Part shown: positions 1-7,934 of the stretch, piece by piece
How positions within the stretch are numbered: the first letter of the stretch is position 1
How the letters are laid out: each line of letters starts with the position of its first letter
Source of the DNA: Gammaproteobacteria bacterium
Lineage (GTDB): Bacteria; Pseudomonadota; Gammaproteobacteria; Pseudomonadales; Pseudohongiellaceae
DNA length: 40,972 nt
Reading direction: 5' to 3'
Assembly: GCA_009922595.1 (NCBI GenBank)
Contig: RFVC01000017.1
Span: 1-40,972 of the forward strand
Translations under genes and position numbers: made by a program
The notes under the pieces: generated by a model
What the model saw: the letters and a program-made list of their open reading frames with translations, nothing else
What the model was told of the DNA's origin: nothing
Databases searched by the model: none

Positions 1-1712
1 TTGTTATTTGCCGTGATTCTTAGGCCCATGTTAGAGGAAATGACTCTACCGTCGGTAAGGTCATGGGACTGGTAGCCGTCATAGCCAAAATAGATGGAGC
101 GGGCGTAACCACCAGGCCTGAAAAAATGGCGGTATCCGAAATCCAGCGCATGGTCCTCCATGTCTGTGCGTGCCACGAAACCAACCGCAGGATCAAAATT
201 TTTCTCGATACGCTTGTAGTTATAGGCGCCACGCCAGCCCTGGTTATTGGGGGCGCTCACACCAAAGCCCCATGAGGCATCGTCGCCGCTTTTCCCGTCT
301 GTATCGGTTTTCTGGTAAAAGAAAACACCCTGGACAGCACGGCCGCCCGGCAGCCGCGAATTTCGGTAGCGAAAATCCACACCGAGCAGATTGTTATCCG
401 TGTTGGACTGGGGATCGCCGCTCGTGGCAATCACACCGACCTGTGATTCAGAAAGCACGTTTAAGGCCGCACGACCTACAAAAATATTCTGGGCCTCCAG
501 CCCAATAGCATCATCCTCTCCCTGGCTGATAAACAGTGATCCCACGTTCCAGTCGCCAATACGGCCACTGAGCTTGGCGCCGGCATTGATATCTATCGGG
601 GAGCCGGAAGGACTCAAACCAACTCGGCGGGAGAAGAACGGGCGGGCATTCTGGGCCGACACGTTAGGGACGGCAGGATTTCCTGCCCCCGCACTCTGAT
701 CAAAGCCGCCGGTGCCAATCTGACCAAATTCAAAGATATCCGAATCGCGAATGAAGAAATCTCGACGCTCGGGGAAAAAAAGACTAAAGCGTGTGAGGTT
801 CACCTGCCTGGAATCAACTTCCGCTGCAGAGAAATCCGTATTCAACGTCAGTGAGGCATTCAGCTGCGGGGTAATCTTGTAGAAGACATCCAGCTGTGGC
901 TCAAAATTTTGCTCGGTCATTCCGTTAGGACCGATCACCCTGTCCTGGCGCAACAGCATGGAGGGCACAATATCCAGCCCTACTCCCTGCTGCATTCCCT
1001 CTAATCCGGAGATGGTGCCGGCAATACTCGGATTGACCTGTCGGTTGCGGGAAACCCAGGCAATGCTTTCATTATTGCGACGGATGGCACGACGAAAGTT
1101 GATGCCCCAGGAGTCGGAATCAGGATTAAACGAAATAGTCTGAAAAGGAATACGCATTTCGCCGTACCAACCGGTTTCATCCCTGGATGCCTGGGTCTGC
1201 CATATACCGTCCCAGCTGCTGTCTATGCTGGTGATGTTCTGAAAGAGACCCTCCCAGCGAACCCCATTAGCATTTACCTCGAAGCGGTAGCCGTTACGGC
1301 GATCAAGATAAGGATCAAGAATCACAGCCAGTAAATCATCAGCCTGAAGTCCTTGACCCTGCCGCAAAATATTGGCACTTATAAGGCTGGGATCGTCCTC
1401 CCAGAAATGGTGGGCAATATAGAGAGCCTCCTCGGTGTAATAAATCCACACCTCGGTTTTCTGACTCGGTTCAGCATATTCCACGGGATCATACTGATGG
1501 AAATCATCAACAAGTAGGGCCTGGCTCCAGACCTCATCATCCAGGACTCCATCTATCCTGGCGCGCTCACTGAGCTTAGGAATAACAATGGTTTTACCAC
1601 CGTCGCTGCCCATGGTCAGCTGGGCCTGGGCAGAGCTCACCAGGCACTGGGCAGATACAAACAGAAGTACAGGCAAAAGCCGATACAAATAGGCATTTGA
1701 AAACAGCGGCAT
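1..1712 (-). CDS. DUF5916 / CBM9-like N-terminal exported protein (3' end outside window)
   Basis: I translated this by eye; the frame is open from an ATG at 1710-1712 to the window edge, so about 570 N-terminal residues are visible and the C-terminus is missing. A signal peptide of about 30 residues ends near SAQAQ. It is followed by a carbohydrate-binding-family-9-like sandwich (IDGVLDDEVW, then a DDLLAVILDPYLDRRNGY stretch around residues 115-135). After that comes a long region with FFPERRDFF and FFSRRVG motifs typical of DUF5916 proteins, whose C-terminal part is thought to form an outer-membrane beta barrel. The ribosome-binding site is GGGAG. The DUF6152 fusion gene lies upstream on the same strand, separated by a likely terminator, so it probably has its own promoter. 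Substrate unknown. Confidence 0.85.
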   Translation of the reverse strand, partial: MPLFSNAYLYRLLPVLLFVSAQCLVSSAQAQLTMGSDGGKTIVIPKLSERARIDGVLDDEVWSQALLVDDFHQYDPVEYAEPSQKTEVWIYYTEEALYIAHHFWEDDPSLISANILRQGQGLQADDLLAVILDPYLDRRNGYRFEVNANGVRWEGLFQNITSIDSSWDGIWQTQASRDETGWYGEMRIPFQTISFNPDSDSWGINFRRAIRRNNESIAWVSRNRQVNPSIAGTISGLEGMQQGVGLDIVPSMLLRQDRVIGPNGMTEQNFEPQLDVFYKITPQLNASLTLNTDFSAAEVDSRQVNLTRFSLFFPERRDFFIRDSDIFEFGQIGTGGFDQSAGAGNPAVPNVSAQNARPFFSRRVGLSPSGSPIDINAGAKLSGRIGDWNVGSLFISQGEDDAIGLEAQNIFVGRAALNVLSESQVGVIATSGDPQSNTDNNLLGVDFRYRNSRLPGGRAVQGVFFYQKTDTDGKSGDDASWGFGVSAPNNQGWRGAYNYKRIEKNFDPAVGFVARTDMEDHALDFGYRHFFRPGGYARSIYFGYDGYQSHDLTDGRVISSNMGLRITANN

Positions 1713-1844
1713 ACTGCTCCCTATAATTTTTTTGTGTGCGAATTATAGAGTTCTACGCTGTGCGAGCACACCAACAAAAACTTGAAAAATCAGCCCAAGT
1801 TATTGATTTCCTTCGTACTTGCACATTCAGGCAGGAGTTGAGGG

Positions 1845-1878
1845 AAAAGCAAGCCGGACTGCGGAAACAGCCCGGCTT
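1845..1878 (-). terminator. Hairpin terminator after the DUF6152 fusion gene
   Basis: On the minus strand the arms AAGCCGG and CCGGCTT (1851-1857 and 1872-1878) are extended by a G-T wobble and CTG/CAG around a TTTCCG loop. This gives a stem of about 11 bp followed by GCTTTT. It starts 8 bases after the stop codon of the gene ending at 1887. The T run is short, so termination may be partial. Confidence 0.6.
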
Positions 1879-1886
1879 TATATAGC

Positions 1887-2984
1887 TTAAAGGATCTCGT
1901 CAAGTCGTCTTTGCAGGGAACCGTCTTCCAAGATATCCGAGTAATAGCTGGTGGGATCGCAGCTGTCATGCTCGGTAATCATGATGTAGTCATCACGAGC
2001 AGACCAACGTCTGCGCACCAGTGGTTCACTGTAAAAATCATCGTAAATTGTCATTTCCCTTTCCATGGAAAGCAGGTCTTCTGCAAAGGTATAGCGCTCC
2101 ACTATCCTGGTGCCGTCACCACCGCTCATCGGCAGACCTGAACCATCTAGCCAGAACCCTTGAGCCAACTTGGTAGTTTCAATTACCAGTTCATTGCCAT
2201 CCCAGCGGCCTACTGAATAGCCCATTGGGCGGTCGGGATAATTTTCCGGCACTTCCCGGCCGTCCATGTAAATCCGGCGAGGTGTGTTGTGCTCTATGTA
2301 TACAAACTGGTAGTGGCTGCCGGCATCAACGATATCCATATCATATGGCGCACCGAAAATTCTCGGCAAGGCGGGTGCCACACAGCGCAGGGAATAGTCA
2401 TCGTAGTGCACCGTGTTGGCATAAATCTCTCTGGCCTCCTCAGTAAATGGTGTTGGTTTCGGTTCTAGATCGTCAACCGTGACTCGGAAGCGATAAGAAT
2501 TGCGCCAGGGGCCGCTGATATCGAAAGGGGCGTCAGGGTTCAGCTTGGCATAGCCATAGTTTTTTCCGTAAGTAGCATGCACCTCGTTGCGGTCACGCGC
2601 CTGGACCGTGCGTCTTGGATAGCTGTCTCCATTGGCCTTGGTGAGACCGCGGATGAACATTTTCTTGGCACCGTCGCGGCCAAGAGCACCCTGCACGGTA
2701 ACCTCATCCCCAACCTGCACAAAATCCCTATCCCACCCGGCATTACGCAGGCCCGTTACCGCAGAAGCCTGCAGTTCCCAGGTTTCCTGACTGCCGTCTT
2801 CATTGGTGACTTCCACCTGGTAACGGGGATGGGGATTACGATAGCTGGCACTGGTAACGACCCCGTGAATTTCGCCACGGTCCTCTGTGAATTCCGCACT
2901 GAAACTGTGATGGCCAGTGGCCGGCCATGAGGAGGCAATGGCTGACAGTAAAAGGCCTGCAAGAAGAGTGATTTTGTTTTTCAT
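1887..2984 (-). CDS. Exported fusion of a DUF6152 domain with its companion domain
   Basis: 365 residues from ATG 2984. I preferred this start to one 13 codons upstream because it gives a standard signal peptide (MKNKITLLAGLLLSAIASS, cut before GHHSF) and has GGGGGA placed before it. Residues about 25-125 are a DUF6152 domain: mature N-terminus HHSFSAEF, the NPHP motif, and GDEVTVQG. Residues about 150-350 match the family found next to DUF6152 genes elsewhere in this window (22145-22954, 23528-24370, 32323-33318). Shared motifs are a Cys-containing LRCVAPALPR, RRIYMDGR, a GYSVGRWDGNELVIET block and a C-terminal ERYTF segment. Domain joining is seen directly. A physical or functional partnership of the two families is inferred. 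Biochemical function unknown. Confidence 0.85.
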   Translation of the reverse strand: MKNKITLLAGLLLSAIASSWPATGHHSFSAEFTEDRGEIHGVVTSASYRNPHPRYQVEVTNEDGSQETWELQASAVTGLRNAGWDRDFVQVGDEVTVQGALGRDGAKKMFIRGLTKANGDSYPRRTVQARDRNEVHATYGKNYGYAKLNPDAPFDISGPWRNSYRFRVTVDDLEPKPTPFTEEAREIYANTVHYDDYSLRCVAPALPRIFGAPYDMDIVDAGSHYQFVYIEHNTPRRIYMDGREVPENYPDRPMGYSVGRWDGNELVIETTKLAQGFWLDGSGLPMSGGDGTRIVERYTFAEDLLSMEREMTIYDDFYSEPLVRRRWSARDDYIMITEHDSCDPTSYYSDILEDGSLQRRLDEIL

Positions 2985-3153
2985 GATGTTCCCCCAAACA
3001 GCAGAAAAAGAGTTAGCCGTCATGGCTTTTATAGAATTATATGACCTTTACAGGTCATTACCACAAATCCCTACTGTAGAATTTGCAAAGAAAAAGACTT
3101 TTAAATTGCCTCAGGTATACTCCTCAGCCTTATCATTTGGGCAGACAATCCTG

Positions 3154-3438
3154 ATGCAGTTTTCGAAAACCCTTAGAGAACGCGTTAAAACGGGTGAAAT
3201 CACCACCTCGATCCGGTTCTGGAAGTATCCCCACGTCATGGCCGGGAGTCACTACAAACTGGACGGTGGCGAAGTAATCATAACCTCGATCAGAGAAATT
3301 AATTTTGACGATATCTCTGAAGCGATTGCGAGAAAATCCGGTTTTTCCAGCCTGGCAGCGCTGTTAAATACAGCCCAGCACGGAACCGGGCACCACATTT
3401 ACTTTATTCGTTTTTATTACATGGAAAAATCTAACTGA
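3154..3438 (+). CDS. ASCH-domain protein
   Basis: 94 residues from ATG 3154. The open frame runs further upstream (ATG 3022 also possible), but ASCH homology begins at this Met: QFSKTLRERVKTGEITTSIRFWKYP, then HVMAGSHYKLDGGEVIITSIREI. A TATACT hexamer at 3116-3121 lies just upstream and would fit a promoter for the short form. ASCH proteins are small PUA-like beta-barrels thought to bind RNA; some have nuclease or N4-acetylcytidine amidohydrolase activity. The last 8 bases overlap the end of ppx on the other strand. No catalytic assignment can be made from sequence; the start is uncertain. Confidence 0.7.
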   Translation: MQFSKTLRERVKTGEITTSIRFWKYPHVMAGSHYKLDGGEVIITSIREINFDDISEAIARKSGFSSLAALLNTAQHGTGHHIYFIRFYYMEKSN

Positions 3439-4912
3439 ATTCCAGCGCCACACCTATCCTGTCGTATTCATCACGTTCTGACTTGAGACTGGCTTCAGTC
3501 AGGGGATGCTTGTTCAGCCAGCCGCGTTTGAATTTCAATGTAAAGGTATTGTCAGCAACTGTTAATGTCGGAAGCTCCATTTGCTCAAGATCCTCGCGTC
3601 GCCTATGCAAGACAAAAGCTAGGCGCAGACAAACCAGCAATGGAATGAAAGCAGCAATGGCCTTTTCATCCATGTCGCCAAATTTTTCCGTGTAAAGGCC
3701 CTTGCGATGCGCCCTCACAAGATTTGCCAGAATGTACTGCTCGTAACGTCCAAACCCGGCAATATCACCGTAACGCAATAAATAGTAACCATGGTGGTGA
3801 TAACCAGAATGTGAAATGCTCAATCCGATTTCGTGAAGCTGTGACGCCCAGCGCAATATCTTTGTACGAGACACCCCCGGCAATACCGGGCCTTCAATCT
3901 GTTTCCACAAAGCATTGGCCGTATCGGCAATGCGCCTGGCCTGGTCAGTATCCACCTTGTGCTGTGCCTGCAGCTTCTTTACCGTGTGCGTTCTTGAATC
4001 CTGGTCACTAAGTCGGCCGATGGTGTCATACAGCAGGCCTTCTTTGAGCGCGTAATCGCTGACGTGCATTTCATCTATGTTGAACTGGTCAAATACTGCT
4101 TTCAAAATAGCCACCCCGGCGGGAAGCACGGACGCACGGGGTTCATCCACATTGGAAAGCAATGACTTGTTGATTACGACTTCCTCCATCAGCCAGTTCA
4201 AGGAGGCCCTGCTAATCACGGCTCCGCCGTCACGGTCCAACACCAAGTCTGCGATGGCTCTTGCAGTACCCGAGGTGCCATAGACAATCCGCCAGCCCAT
4301 TCGCAAATACATCTGCGTCACGGCTTCCAGTTCGGCACAGGCAGCAAGATAAACCTTCTGCAAGTCTGTTTTGCCCGGCCTACTGCCCTTTTTGATATGG
4401 CGCTGGGTATAAGTCACGCAACCCATACTCAGGCTTTCCATGATGATGGGCTCATAATCCTTGCCAATGATGCATTCGGTGCTGCCGCCGCCGATATCGA
4501 TAACTAGGCGATGGTTCTGGTCGTTAAGAATCGAGTGTGAAAGGCCGATATAAACCAGCCTGGCTTCCTCGTAGCCGGAAATAATCTGGATAGTGGCGCC
4601 GAGAATTTTTTCTGCCTTGCGGATGAATGTGCCTGAACGCTTGGCAGAGCGCAGTGACTTGGTGCCCACAGCCCTGATGTGATTAGCAGGGATATCGCGA
4701 AGCCTCTCGGCAAACCGTTCCAGACAATCTAGCGCCCTAGTCTGCGCATCAACCGATAGATGGCCGTCACGCTTGATACCGCGGGCCAGCTGCACCATTT
4801 CTTTTTCCCTGTCGACGATTTCAACCTGCCCGTTATCTATACGGGCAATAATCATGTGGAAACTATTGGATCCCAGGTCGACTGCGGCAAAATAAGGGGA
4901 AGCTAACTTCAT
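3431..4912 (-). CDS. ppx: Exopolyphosphatase / Ppx-GppA phosphatase
   Basis: 493 residues. Predicted to remove terminal phosphates from inorganic polyphosphate, and possibly to convert pppGpp to ppGpp as in the related GppA. The N-terminus has the actin-fold phosphate-1 motif (AAVDLGSNSFHMIIARI, residues about 9-25). A second phosphate motif, LVIDIGGGSTECIIG, lies near residue 140. SGYEEARLVYIGL is the usual stretch between them. The C-terminal half, with HEIGLSISHSGYHHHGYYLL, is the HD-like helical domain of long Ppx proteins. Length matches the roughly 500-residue Ppx class. It is divergent from the exported alkaline phosphatase, with 147 bases between the starts, so a shared role in phosphate handling is plausible. 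I saw no convincing Pho box between them. Confidence 0.92.
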   Translation of the reverse strand: MKLASPYFAAVDLGSNSFHMIIARIDNGQVEIVDREKEMVQLARGIKRDGHLSVDAQTRALDCLERFAERLRDIPANHIRAVGTKSLRSAKRSGTFIRKAEKILGATIQIISGYEEARLVYIGLSHSILNDQNHRLVIDIGGGSTECIIGKDYEPIIMESLSMGCVTYTQRHIKKGSRPGKTDLQKVYLAACAELEAVTQMYLRMGWRIVYGTSGTARAIADLVLDRDGGAVISRASLNWLMEEVVINKSLLSNVDEPRASVLPAGVAILKAVFDQFNIDEMHVSDYALKEGLLYDTIGRLSDQDSRTHTVKKLQAQHKVDTDQARRIADTANALWKQIEGPVLPGVSRTKILRWASQLHEIGLSISHSGYHHHGYYLLRYGDIAGFGRYEQYILANLVRAHRKGLYTEKFGDMDEKAIAAFIPLLVCLRLAFVLHRRREDLEQMELPTLTVADNTFTLKFKRGWLNKHPLTEASLKSERDEYDRIGVALEFS

Positions 4913-5059
4913 AGTGTATTTTTATCCGAAATACTGCGCACCGGATTTTATTTTCCTTGCTTGCCCTAGTATAAATGTTTCACCACAGTTTTCTTAATAT
5001 AAAAGCACTGCAGTCTTTCTATAATCGAATAACAGTGACAATTTACGGGAACCAAAAAA

Positions 5060-6676
5060 ATGAGCATCTTCTCCAGCAGAACTAGCCATCTCATCACCAC
5101 TGCAGCATTAATTACACTCTTCAGTTGCAGCCTGCCAGCACAGAATCAAGTAACTGCACTTGCAACGGATTCTGACTGGTACGAAAGGGGGGCTGCCACC
5201 GTGGAAGCAGCCAGCCGCCGCGCCTACAACAACACTCCAGGCGCAGCTAAGAACATCATCCTGTTTGTCGGCGACGGAATGGGAGTTTCGACCGTTTCGG
5301 CCGCACGTATTTTTGCCGGTCAGCAGCTGGGACTGGACGGTGAGGAATATGAACTCAGTTATGAAAAATTTCCCTGGACCGGCCTCTCCAAGACATATAC
5401 CACGGATACACAGGTCAGCGATTCGGCAGGAACAGCCACGGCTTTCATGACTGGCGTAAAAACCCGTTCCGGCGTAATCAATATTGATAGCCGTCCGCAA
5501 CGCGGCGACTGCGCTGAATACATGAATACCCCTGGGGCAACATTACTAACTGCACTGGAGCTGGCTGAGGTCGCCGGCAAAGCAACCGGCATTGTATCGA
5601 CTGCCCGTCTTACCCACGCCACGCCAGCAGCTGCCTACGCTAACTCACCCGATCGCAACTGGGAAAATGACAGTGCCATGCCAGCATCAGCGCGGGAAAA
5701 TGGCTGTATCGATATCGCAACACAGCTCATCGACTTTGAAGACAGACTTATAGCAAAGGTCAATGCCGGGCAAAATTCATCCACCATTGACGGCCTTGAG
5801 GTCGCTTTTGGCGGAGGCAGAGAGAATTTCTTTGGTGCTGACCCAGCATCCCTCGACGGTTTTGCAGAAGCACCCAGTGAGGGCCGGCGCAATGATGAAC
5901 GAAACCTTATCCAGGAATGGGAGTCGCGCGGCGGCATCTATGTCATGGGCCAGGCCGGCTTTGACAACCTGGACATAGCCGGTGAATCCAATGTCCTCGG
6001 TCTTTTTGAAGCCGCCCACATGCGTTACGAAGCAAACCGTTCCGAGGACATCGCCGGCGAGCCCTCGCTTACCGACATGACTATTAAGGCCATCGAGATT
6101 CTGCAGAATGATCCCGACGGTTTTTTCCTCCAGGTTGAGGGCGGTAGAATTGATCATGCTCACCATGCCAACAGCGCTTACCATGCATTGAACGAGGCCA
6201 AGGAAATGGCCGCGGCTGTCCAGGCCGCCGTAGACATGGTGGATATCAATGAAACCCTGATTATTGTCACCGCTGATCACAGTCATGTAATGACATTTGC
6301 GGGATACCCGCAGCGCGGTAATCCCATACTTGGAATTGCCGGACGCGACAGCCTGGGACTGCCCTACACCACCCTTGGCTATGCCAATGGCAGCGGTTTC
6401 AACGTTAGCGGCAGTACTGATGCTGATTTGCGGTCAGGACCACCTTCTCCGGGCAGAAAAGATCTCACCTTAGTGGATACAACGGCCGTGGACTATCACC
6501 AGGAAACGCTCGTTGCTACCGGGGGTGAAACCCATGCCGGGGAAGATGTTGCCATTTATGCCATTGGCCCGGGTGCGCACCTAATCAGCGGCAGTATAGA
6601 GCAGAACGTGATCTTTCATGTGATGAATTTTGCCGGAGACCTTACCGGCAAAGCAGCTGAAGCGCTTAGCCAGTAA
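5060..6676 (+). CDS. phoA: Exported alkaline phosphatase
   Basis: 538 residues; a metal-dependent phosphomonoesterase expected in the periplasm or anchored in the envelope. The first metal motif FVGDGMG has Asp at residue 72. The nucleophile Ser is at residue 122 in TQVSDSAGTATAF. Further metal ligands lie in QVEGGRIDHAHH, TADHSH and a C-terminal GGETHAGEDV block. The N-terminus is a signal sequence with Cys at position 23 (LFSC). This could be a lipobox, but Phe at -2 is unusual, so cleavage by ordinary signal peptidase is also possible. An ACGGGAAC ribosome-binding site precedes the ATG. The gene is divergent from ppx. The symbol is by family; this is the longer form found in many marine bacteria. 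Confidence 0.9.
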   Translation: MSIFSSRTSHLITTAALITLFSCSLPAQNQVTALATDSDWYERGAATVEAASRRAYNNTPGAAKNIILFVGDGMGVSTVSAARIFAGQQLGLDGEEYELSYEKFPWTGLSKTYTTDTQVSDSAGTATAFMTGVKTRSGVINIDSRPQRGDCAEYMNTPGATLLTALELAEVAGKATGIVSTARLTHATPAAAYANSPDRNWENDSAMPASARENGCIDIATQLIDFEDRLIAKVNAGQNSSTIDGLEVAFGGGRENFFGADPASLDGFAEAPSEGRRNDERNLIQEWESRGGIYVMGQAGFDNLDIAGESNVLGLFEAAHMRYEANRSEDIAGEPSLTDMTIKAIEILQNDPDGFFLQVEGGRIDHAHHANSAYHALNEAKEMAAAVQAAVDMVDINETLIIVTADHSHVMTFAGYPQRGNPILGIAGRDSLGLPYTTLGYANGSGFNVSGSTDADLRSGPPSPGRKDLTLVDTTAVDYHQETLVATGGETHAGEDVAIYAIGPGAHLISGSIEQNVIFHVMNFAGDLTGKAAEALSQ

Positions 6677-6755
6677 TACAGCCACGCGTTTGATGTTCAT
6701 CAGCCTCCCTGCTGGTGTTGGACCAGTCACTCGCTTTCACCGGTTTATTCTCAAT

Positions 6756-6806
6756 ATGAATCAAGATACTCTCGTCGTAGTTCGTAATTATTGGGGTATT
6801 CAATGA
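6756..6806 (+). other. Possible 16-codon upstream ORF coupled to madL
   Basis: ATG 6756 opens a short frame encoding MNQDTLVVVRNYWGIQ. It stops with a TGA that overlaps the madL start by four bases (ATGA), the geometry of translational coupling. Its own ribosome-binding site is poor and the frame could be chance. It is recorded because of the exact overlap, not because of any recognised family. Confidence 0.2.
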
Positions 6807-7174
6807 TCATTTACGGGGTAGCCCTGCTGTCAGTATGCCTGTTGACCGGCATGCTGATTGGCGAGGGACTTGGGGTGCTGCTGAATGTGGATGCCAACGT
6901 TGGTGGCGTGGGCATTGCTATGCTGCTGCTGGTGCTAGCTAGTAATTCAGACAAGTTCAAATCACTTACAGAGGGAGCTTCAGGAGTGGGCATTAAGTTC
7001 TGGAGCGCCATGTATATCCCAATCGTCGTTGCCATGGCGGCAAAGCAAAATGTGGCTGGCGCTACCGAAGGGGGATTACTGGCTTTGGCCGCTGGCGTGA
7101 TTGCCGTCGCAGTCAGTTTTGCCCTTGTGCCTTTGATAAGCAGGCTCGGCAACCCGGAACAGGAAGGGGATTGA
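6803..7174 (+). CDS. madL: Malonate carrier subunit MadL
   Basis: 123 residues from ATG 6803, after a GGGGTATTCA leader; a TTG four codons earlier is less likely. The small hydrophobic protein has about four membrane segments. It matches MadL in the start MIIYGVALLSVCLLTGMLIGEGLGVLL, the GGVGIAMLLLVLASN stretch and the GIKFWSAMYIPIVVAMAAKQNV segment. MadL and MadM together form a sodium-coupled malonate importer in the inner membrane, first known from Malonomonas. The stop overlaps the madM start by one base (TGATG), so the two are translationally coupled. The downstream ligase gives the imported malonate an obvious fate. Confidence 0.92.
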   Translation: MIIYGVALLSVCLLTGMLIGEGLGVLLNVDANVGGVGIAMLLLVLASNSDKFKSLTEGASGVGIKFWSAMYIPIVVAMAAKQNVAGATEGGLLALAAGVIAVAVSFALVPLISRLGNPEQEGD

Positions 7175-7932
7175 TGGACATTATTGAGTCTGTCTTTGTT
7201 CGTAATAATCTCGTCATGGCCTTTGCCCTGATCGGGGCAACCATCTGGGTGTCCTACTTTCTTGCTGACAGGCTTACCGGCGGCCGCATTCACGGTTCGG
7301 CAATTGCCATTTCGCTGGGTCTCATCGCGGCCTACTGGGGTGGCGTTACCTCGGGAGGAAACCAGGGCCTTGCAGATGTTGCGCTGCTTGGCGGAATTGG
7401 CGTGATGGGTGGCGGAATGATGCGTGATTTCGCCATCGTAGCAACCGCCTTTGGCGTGCATATGCATGAGCTTAAGAAAGCCGGACTGGTAGGTGTCATT
7501 TCCATTTTTACCGGGGTGATTGTGTCCTTTATGGTCGGGGCTGCAGTGGCCATGCTCTTCGGTTACAGCGACCCCGCGGCGATCACCACCATCGGTGCGG
7601 GCGCTGTAACCTATATCGTCGGCCCGGTTACCGGTGAGGCAATTGGGGCATCAGATACCGTCATCACTCTGAGCGTTGCGGCCGGGCTTGTAAAATCGAT
7701 ACTAGTCATGGTTGTAACCCCTCTCGTAGCCGGTTTCATTGGTCTGAATAATCCACAGTCAGCCATGGTCTTTGGCGGCCTTATGGGCACCACCAGCGGC
7801 GTTGCGGCCGGGCTGGCAGCGACAGACCCAAAACTTGTGCCCTATGGTGCCATGACGGCCACCTTTTATACCGGTGTCGGCTGTTTATTGGGCCCGTCCA
7901 TCCTGTTTTTTATTGTTAGCGGGCTTTTCTGA
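7174..7932 (+). CDS. madM: Malonate carrier subunit MadM
   Basis: 252 residues from ATG 7174, overlapping the madL stop by one base. A polytopic membrane protein of about eight segments. It shows the family's glycine-rich repeats (GGIGVMGGGMMRDFAIVATA around residue 70 and VTYIVGPVTGEAIGASDTVI around 145) and a C-terminal GGLMGTTSGVAAGLAATDP block. It is the larger subunit of the malonate:Na+ symporter. The adenylate-forming ligase begins two bases after its stop, giving a compact three-gene transcription unit. I see no malonate decarboxylase (mdc) genes, the usual partners of madLM, in the window. Confidence 0.93.
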   Translation: MDIIESVFVRNNLVMAFALIGATIWVSYFLADRLTGGRIHGSAIAISLGLIAAYWGGVTSGGNQGLADVALLGGIGVMGGGMMRDFAIVATAFGVHMHELKKAGLVGVISIFTGVIVSFMVGAAVAMLFGYSDPAAITTIGAGAVTYIVGPVTGEAIGASDTVITLSVAAGLVKSILVMVVTPLVAGFIGLNNPQSAMVFGGLMGTTSGVAAGLAATDPKLVPYGAMTATFYTGVGCLLGPSILFFIVSGLF

Positions 7933-7934
7933 CC

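Noticed and set aside
2917-3153. Long N-terminal form of the ASCH protein
   Set aside because: It overlaps the start of the divergent DUF6152 fusion gene, and the extra residues match nothing in the ASCH domain.
4913-5059. Possible Pho box between ppx and the alkaline phosphatase gene
   Set aside because: Only scattered partial matches to CTGTCAT-type half sites; no two correctly spaced copies could be found by eye.
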